64,000 nt of DNA from Burkholderiales bacterium (GTDB lineage: Bacteria; Pseudomonadota; Gammaproteobacteria; Burkholderiales; Burkholderiaceae_C). The translations under genes and the position numbers were made by a program. Shown here piece by piece: positions 61,725 to 64,000 of the stretch (position 1 is the first letter of the stretch; each line of letters opens with the position of its first letter). The notes under the pieces are model-generated. The model searched no databases, was not told the origin of the DNA, and saw nothing but the letters and a program-made list of their open reading frames with translations. The stretch is taken from contig JADJCH010000007.1 in NCBI GenBank assembly GCA_016703325.1, positions 124,001-188,000 on the forward strand. Direction: 5' to 3'.

Positions 61725-64000
61725 TCACGAGTCATCTGCAGCAGGCATGACCGCGACAACCCGATCCCGCGCGAAACTTCGGATCCTGTCGTAGTCCCAG
61801 AAGCCGACCAAGCTGTCGGACACCTCAAGGACGACTCGGGGTTCCTCAACCATGCCAGGGACACGGCAATATCCCCCCACGCGAAGAGTCGTACCGTCGC
61901 TGACGCCCCTTGCCCAGGCGGCGCCGAACTTCAAGTGGCCCACTAACCATTTGCTTGCGCGGAGCGCTGCTTCGGGAGACGGACGGATCGTTCGGGAAAT
62001 GCTCTGTTCGAGTTCGGAACGCGCCGCGGCGTCTTGCGCGATCGGCGGAATGAGTTTCAGGAACATCGCGTTGGCGCGTAGCTTGGCCTGCAACTCGCCG
62101 GCATCCCAAATCCGTCCGAGCTGGTCCGTCAGTTCCTCGCCCAAATCCCAAGCCAACCACAGCAATAGCACCCGCAGTTGGGTGCCCTCTTCGGTGTCTG
62201 CATCGCCGATGTCGATCTCTTCGAGCATGCGTGAAGACGAACCGAGGAGATGCTTCAGGGATTCATCCAAAAGGTAACGACGATCCCTGTCTTCGACAAG
62301 GAGCTGACCAGTCGCCTTCCAGCGAGACGTCTTGTCAAGGTGTCGCAACTCTCGCACGAGTGCGATCACGGCGAAGAGTTGAAGCACGGCGGCTGCCCTG
62401 CGTGTGTGATCAGCACTGGCAAGCCTCAACTGATCCACCATCCGCTTGGCCAAGGCTCTGGCTCGGCGAGATACGGCTCTGGCCACGTCCAAATCGCTGA
62501 GTCCAGTCGGCGGAAGGACCGACTCGGGCGGTCTCGGTTCCTCGCCCCCTTCGGTGCCAACTCGCTCTTCTTCGGTGAGTCCCGCCGAGTCGATGCCTGG
62601 CGGGGAAGATTCCAGCCCCTCAGATAGACGTCGCAACAGTACGTCAAGCAGGTACGCGAGGTCGCCAGACTTCAAGAGGCGAAGCTTCTTTCTTTCCTTG
62701 GGCAGATCGGCGACGCTGACTGCGAGGGACTCTGGCCCGGCAACCTGGCCCTTGCTAGATCGCGTTTCCTTATGGCCCCGCAGCACTGATTCCATTTCCC
62801 GGTGCGTCTCATCCGAAAAGATGACGCGTTCCACGGAAGCAATCACCTTCGAAATGTCCCCTTCGCTCGAGCCGAGACCGCTCAAGGCGTTTCGAATCTG
62901 ATTCTGTCGCGAGGATTGCGATGACGCCGACACCACGTCGGGGTGATGAATCATCACGCGCGCGATCAACGCCCCCCGCGAATAGAGCAAGCAGGATCGA
63001 ACGTTCGCGATGCCGTCCGTGAACACGACGACCAGTTCATCCTCGATTACCTGCGGGCTCGGGAACTCTCCGAGCGCCTTCATGTCCGCATTGAACAAGA
63101 CTGCACGGTCGATAGCCGCCTTGCTTCCTCGCGTCCCGATTCGTATCTCACCAGATTCGGCGCTTGAGACCCCTGACCACAGTGGAACCGGCGCAGATTC
63201 GGACGTAGCGACTTCTTCGGCACTTCGTTCCGCGATCTCTTTGAAAAGCTCAGGGTCTAGTGCCACAAGGTCGAAGATACCGAGTAGGCCAATTGACTCC
63301 ACGGCATCGTGCGCGTCGTGACCGAGTCGCAAGAGGACGGCTTCCACATTGCTCGAATTGCTTGGCCCCATCCAAGCCGGCCGACTTGGGTTGGAACTGC
63401 CGCTCACAAATGCGCTGCCATCACCGCCGGAATCGAACCAAATCATCTTGGCGTGTAGATAACCCTGCCGCTCTGGCCACAACTTCCGGATATCCACATA
63501 TCGTGCTCGCCCAGTGGGCGGCACTGCAAGCATTTGCACAGACTCTGGATCGACGCCGACTACCAGTAGCGCCTTGGGCCAGCGCTTTGCAAGCTCGTCG
63601 ATGAAGGCGAGCTCCATGTCGAAGAAGGCACCAACAATTCCGATACGGCTCACCGCGGGTGAAATCCTCTCGGAAATCTGATCGATCAGCGGAACGCCGA
63701 GGGGCGCGTGGGTCAACGCAACTGCACGACTCGAAGGTTCGGCATTGGCGACGAGAGGATTGACGAAGTTGGCGACCGCCAGAGCCGCCTCGAGTAGGGA
63801 ATCGGCAGCCTTACCGCGCTCCATCTCGATCCATTGACGTGCCATCCGCCAGGAGTCCCCCAGCAACGCTGCACCCTCGGAGTCCTTGGGGCCAGACACC
63901 TCAATCCAGTTGGTCACCTCACGGTTGAAACCGAACCCAGACAAGGTCAGGTTGTGGCTGCCGATCAGGATGGACGCCTTCTTCGGGCCGACGAGAATGC
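61725..64000 (-). CDS. PLD-family (HKD) protein, N-terminus outside window
   Basis: At least 757 residues, 5' end beyond the window. Two phospholipase D-type active-site signatures: IGSHNLTLSGFG at the right edge (the GSxN part of the first motif) and a complete second motif HAKMIWFD followed by GSSNPS. The rest is a long, mostly helical region with no named domain (VARAVSRRARALAKRMVDQ), a low-complexity acidic stretch, and a C-terminal beta-rich domain. No membrane helix. PLD enzymes of this kind include nucleases used in restriction and defence; that role is a hypothesis. Codon and base composition are visibly less GC-rich than the neighbours, suggesting transfer. Confidence 0.75.
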   Translation of the reverse strand, partial: ILVGPKKASILIGSHNLTLSGFGFNREVTNWIEVSGPKDSEGAALLGDSWRMARQWIEMERGKAADSLLEAALAVANFVNPLVANAEPSSRAVALTHAPLGVPLIDQISERISPAVSRIGIVGAFFDMELAFIDELAKRWPKALLVVGVDPESVQMLAVPPTGRARYVDIRKLWPERQGYLHAKMIWFDSGGDGSAFVSGSSNPSRPAWMGPSNSSNVEAVLLRLGHDAHDAVESIGLLGIFDLVALDPELFKEIAERSAEEVATSESAPVPLWSGVSSAESGEIRIGTRGSKAAIDRAVLFNADMKALGEFPSPQVIEDELVVVFTDGIANVRSCLLYSRGALIARVMIHHPDVVSASSQSSRQNQIRNALSGLGSSEGDISKVIASVERVIFSDETHREMESVLRGHKETRSSKGQVAGPESLAVSVADLPKERKKLRLLKSGDLAYLLDVLLRRLSEGLESSPPGIDSAGLTEEERVGTEGGEEPRPPESVLPPTGLSDLDVARAVSRRARALAKRMVDQLRLASADHTRRAAAVLQLFAVIALVRELRHLDKTSRWKATGQLLVEDRDRRYLLDESLKHLLGSSSRMLEEIDIGDADTEEGTQLRVLLLWLAWDLGEELTDQLGRIWDAGELQAKLRANAMFLKLIPPIAQDAAARSELEQSISRTIRPSPEAALRASKWLVGHLKFGAAWARGVSDGTTLRVGGYCRVPGMVEEPRVVLEVSDSLVGFWDYDRIRSFARDRVVAVMPAADDS

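Overview
The window is high-GC DNA from a betaproteobacterium, most likely a Burkholderiales member of the Rubrivivax/Leptothrix/Sphaerotilus/Ideonella type. The evidence is a class I PHB synthase with phaA/phaB, a PEP-CTERM exported protein, a Tat-like TolB leader, a LapB/LapC type I secretion pair and an aerobic 2-aminobenzoyl-CoA cluster. The organism call is an inference from gene content and base composition; no rRNA or other formal marker is present.

Layout. 1-3.4 kb: the end of a heavy-metal RND efflux operon (CusA C-terminus, DUF3240 protein, CusC/TolC-like channel). 3.7-7 kb: small regulatory genes (RRM RNA-binding protein, ribbon-helix-helix protein, DJ-1/PfpI protein) and a RES-Xre toxin-antitoxin pair. 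7-17.7 kb: a divergent tryptophan-to-anthranilate regulon. marR-kynB-kynU-kynA lies on the minus strand and a 2-aminobenzoyl-CoA operon on the plus strand (monooxygenase/reductase, SDR, enoyl-CoA hydratase, acyl-CoA dehydrogenase, CoA ligase, Rid protein). A perfect 20-bp palindrome sits between them. Two genes of the plus-strand operon carry single-base frameshifts as read. 17.7-30 kb: housekeeping and accessory genes (VF530 protein, cold-shock protein, cytosolic trypsin-like protease, mnmC, MFS transporter, DHH phosphoesterase, rmuC, thioesterase, yceH, SDR, GGDEF/EAL protein). 30-36 kb: ETF-ubiquinone oxidoreductase, enoyl-CoA hydratase, MltB-type transglycosylase, ABC-F ATPase.

36-39.5 kb forms an SOS neighbourhood: lexA, two tandem LexA boxes shared with a divergent asparaginase gene, and a further LexA box just before a PA0069-like radical SAM gene. 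40-44 kb is the PHB locus (phaC-phaA-phaB). 44-46.6 kb holds a small membrane protein, pgeF, maiA and a zinc-ribbon NUDIX hydrolase. 46.6-56.2 kb is a LapB-LapC-LapA-like adhesin export operon with near-identical 312-bp repeats; one repeat has a 1-base deletion that breaks the frame. A PEP-CTERM gene, three tRNA-Lys genes and the tolB-pal-cpoB-tcdA operon follow.

At the right edge, upstream of tolB, a 15-bp remnant matching the 3' end of guaA, tandem TTTTTACCGTCA repeats and visibly lower GC suggest the boundary of a genomic island. Its first gene is a large PLD-family protein that runs off the window; a defence or nucleic-acid role is possible but not shown.

Two patterns recur. At least three genes are interrupted by single-base indels, which points to sequence errors as readily as to pseudogenes. 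Short direct duplications (30, 32 and 39 bp) lie at the 3' ends of three unrelated genes.
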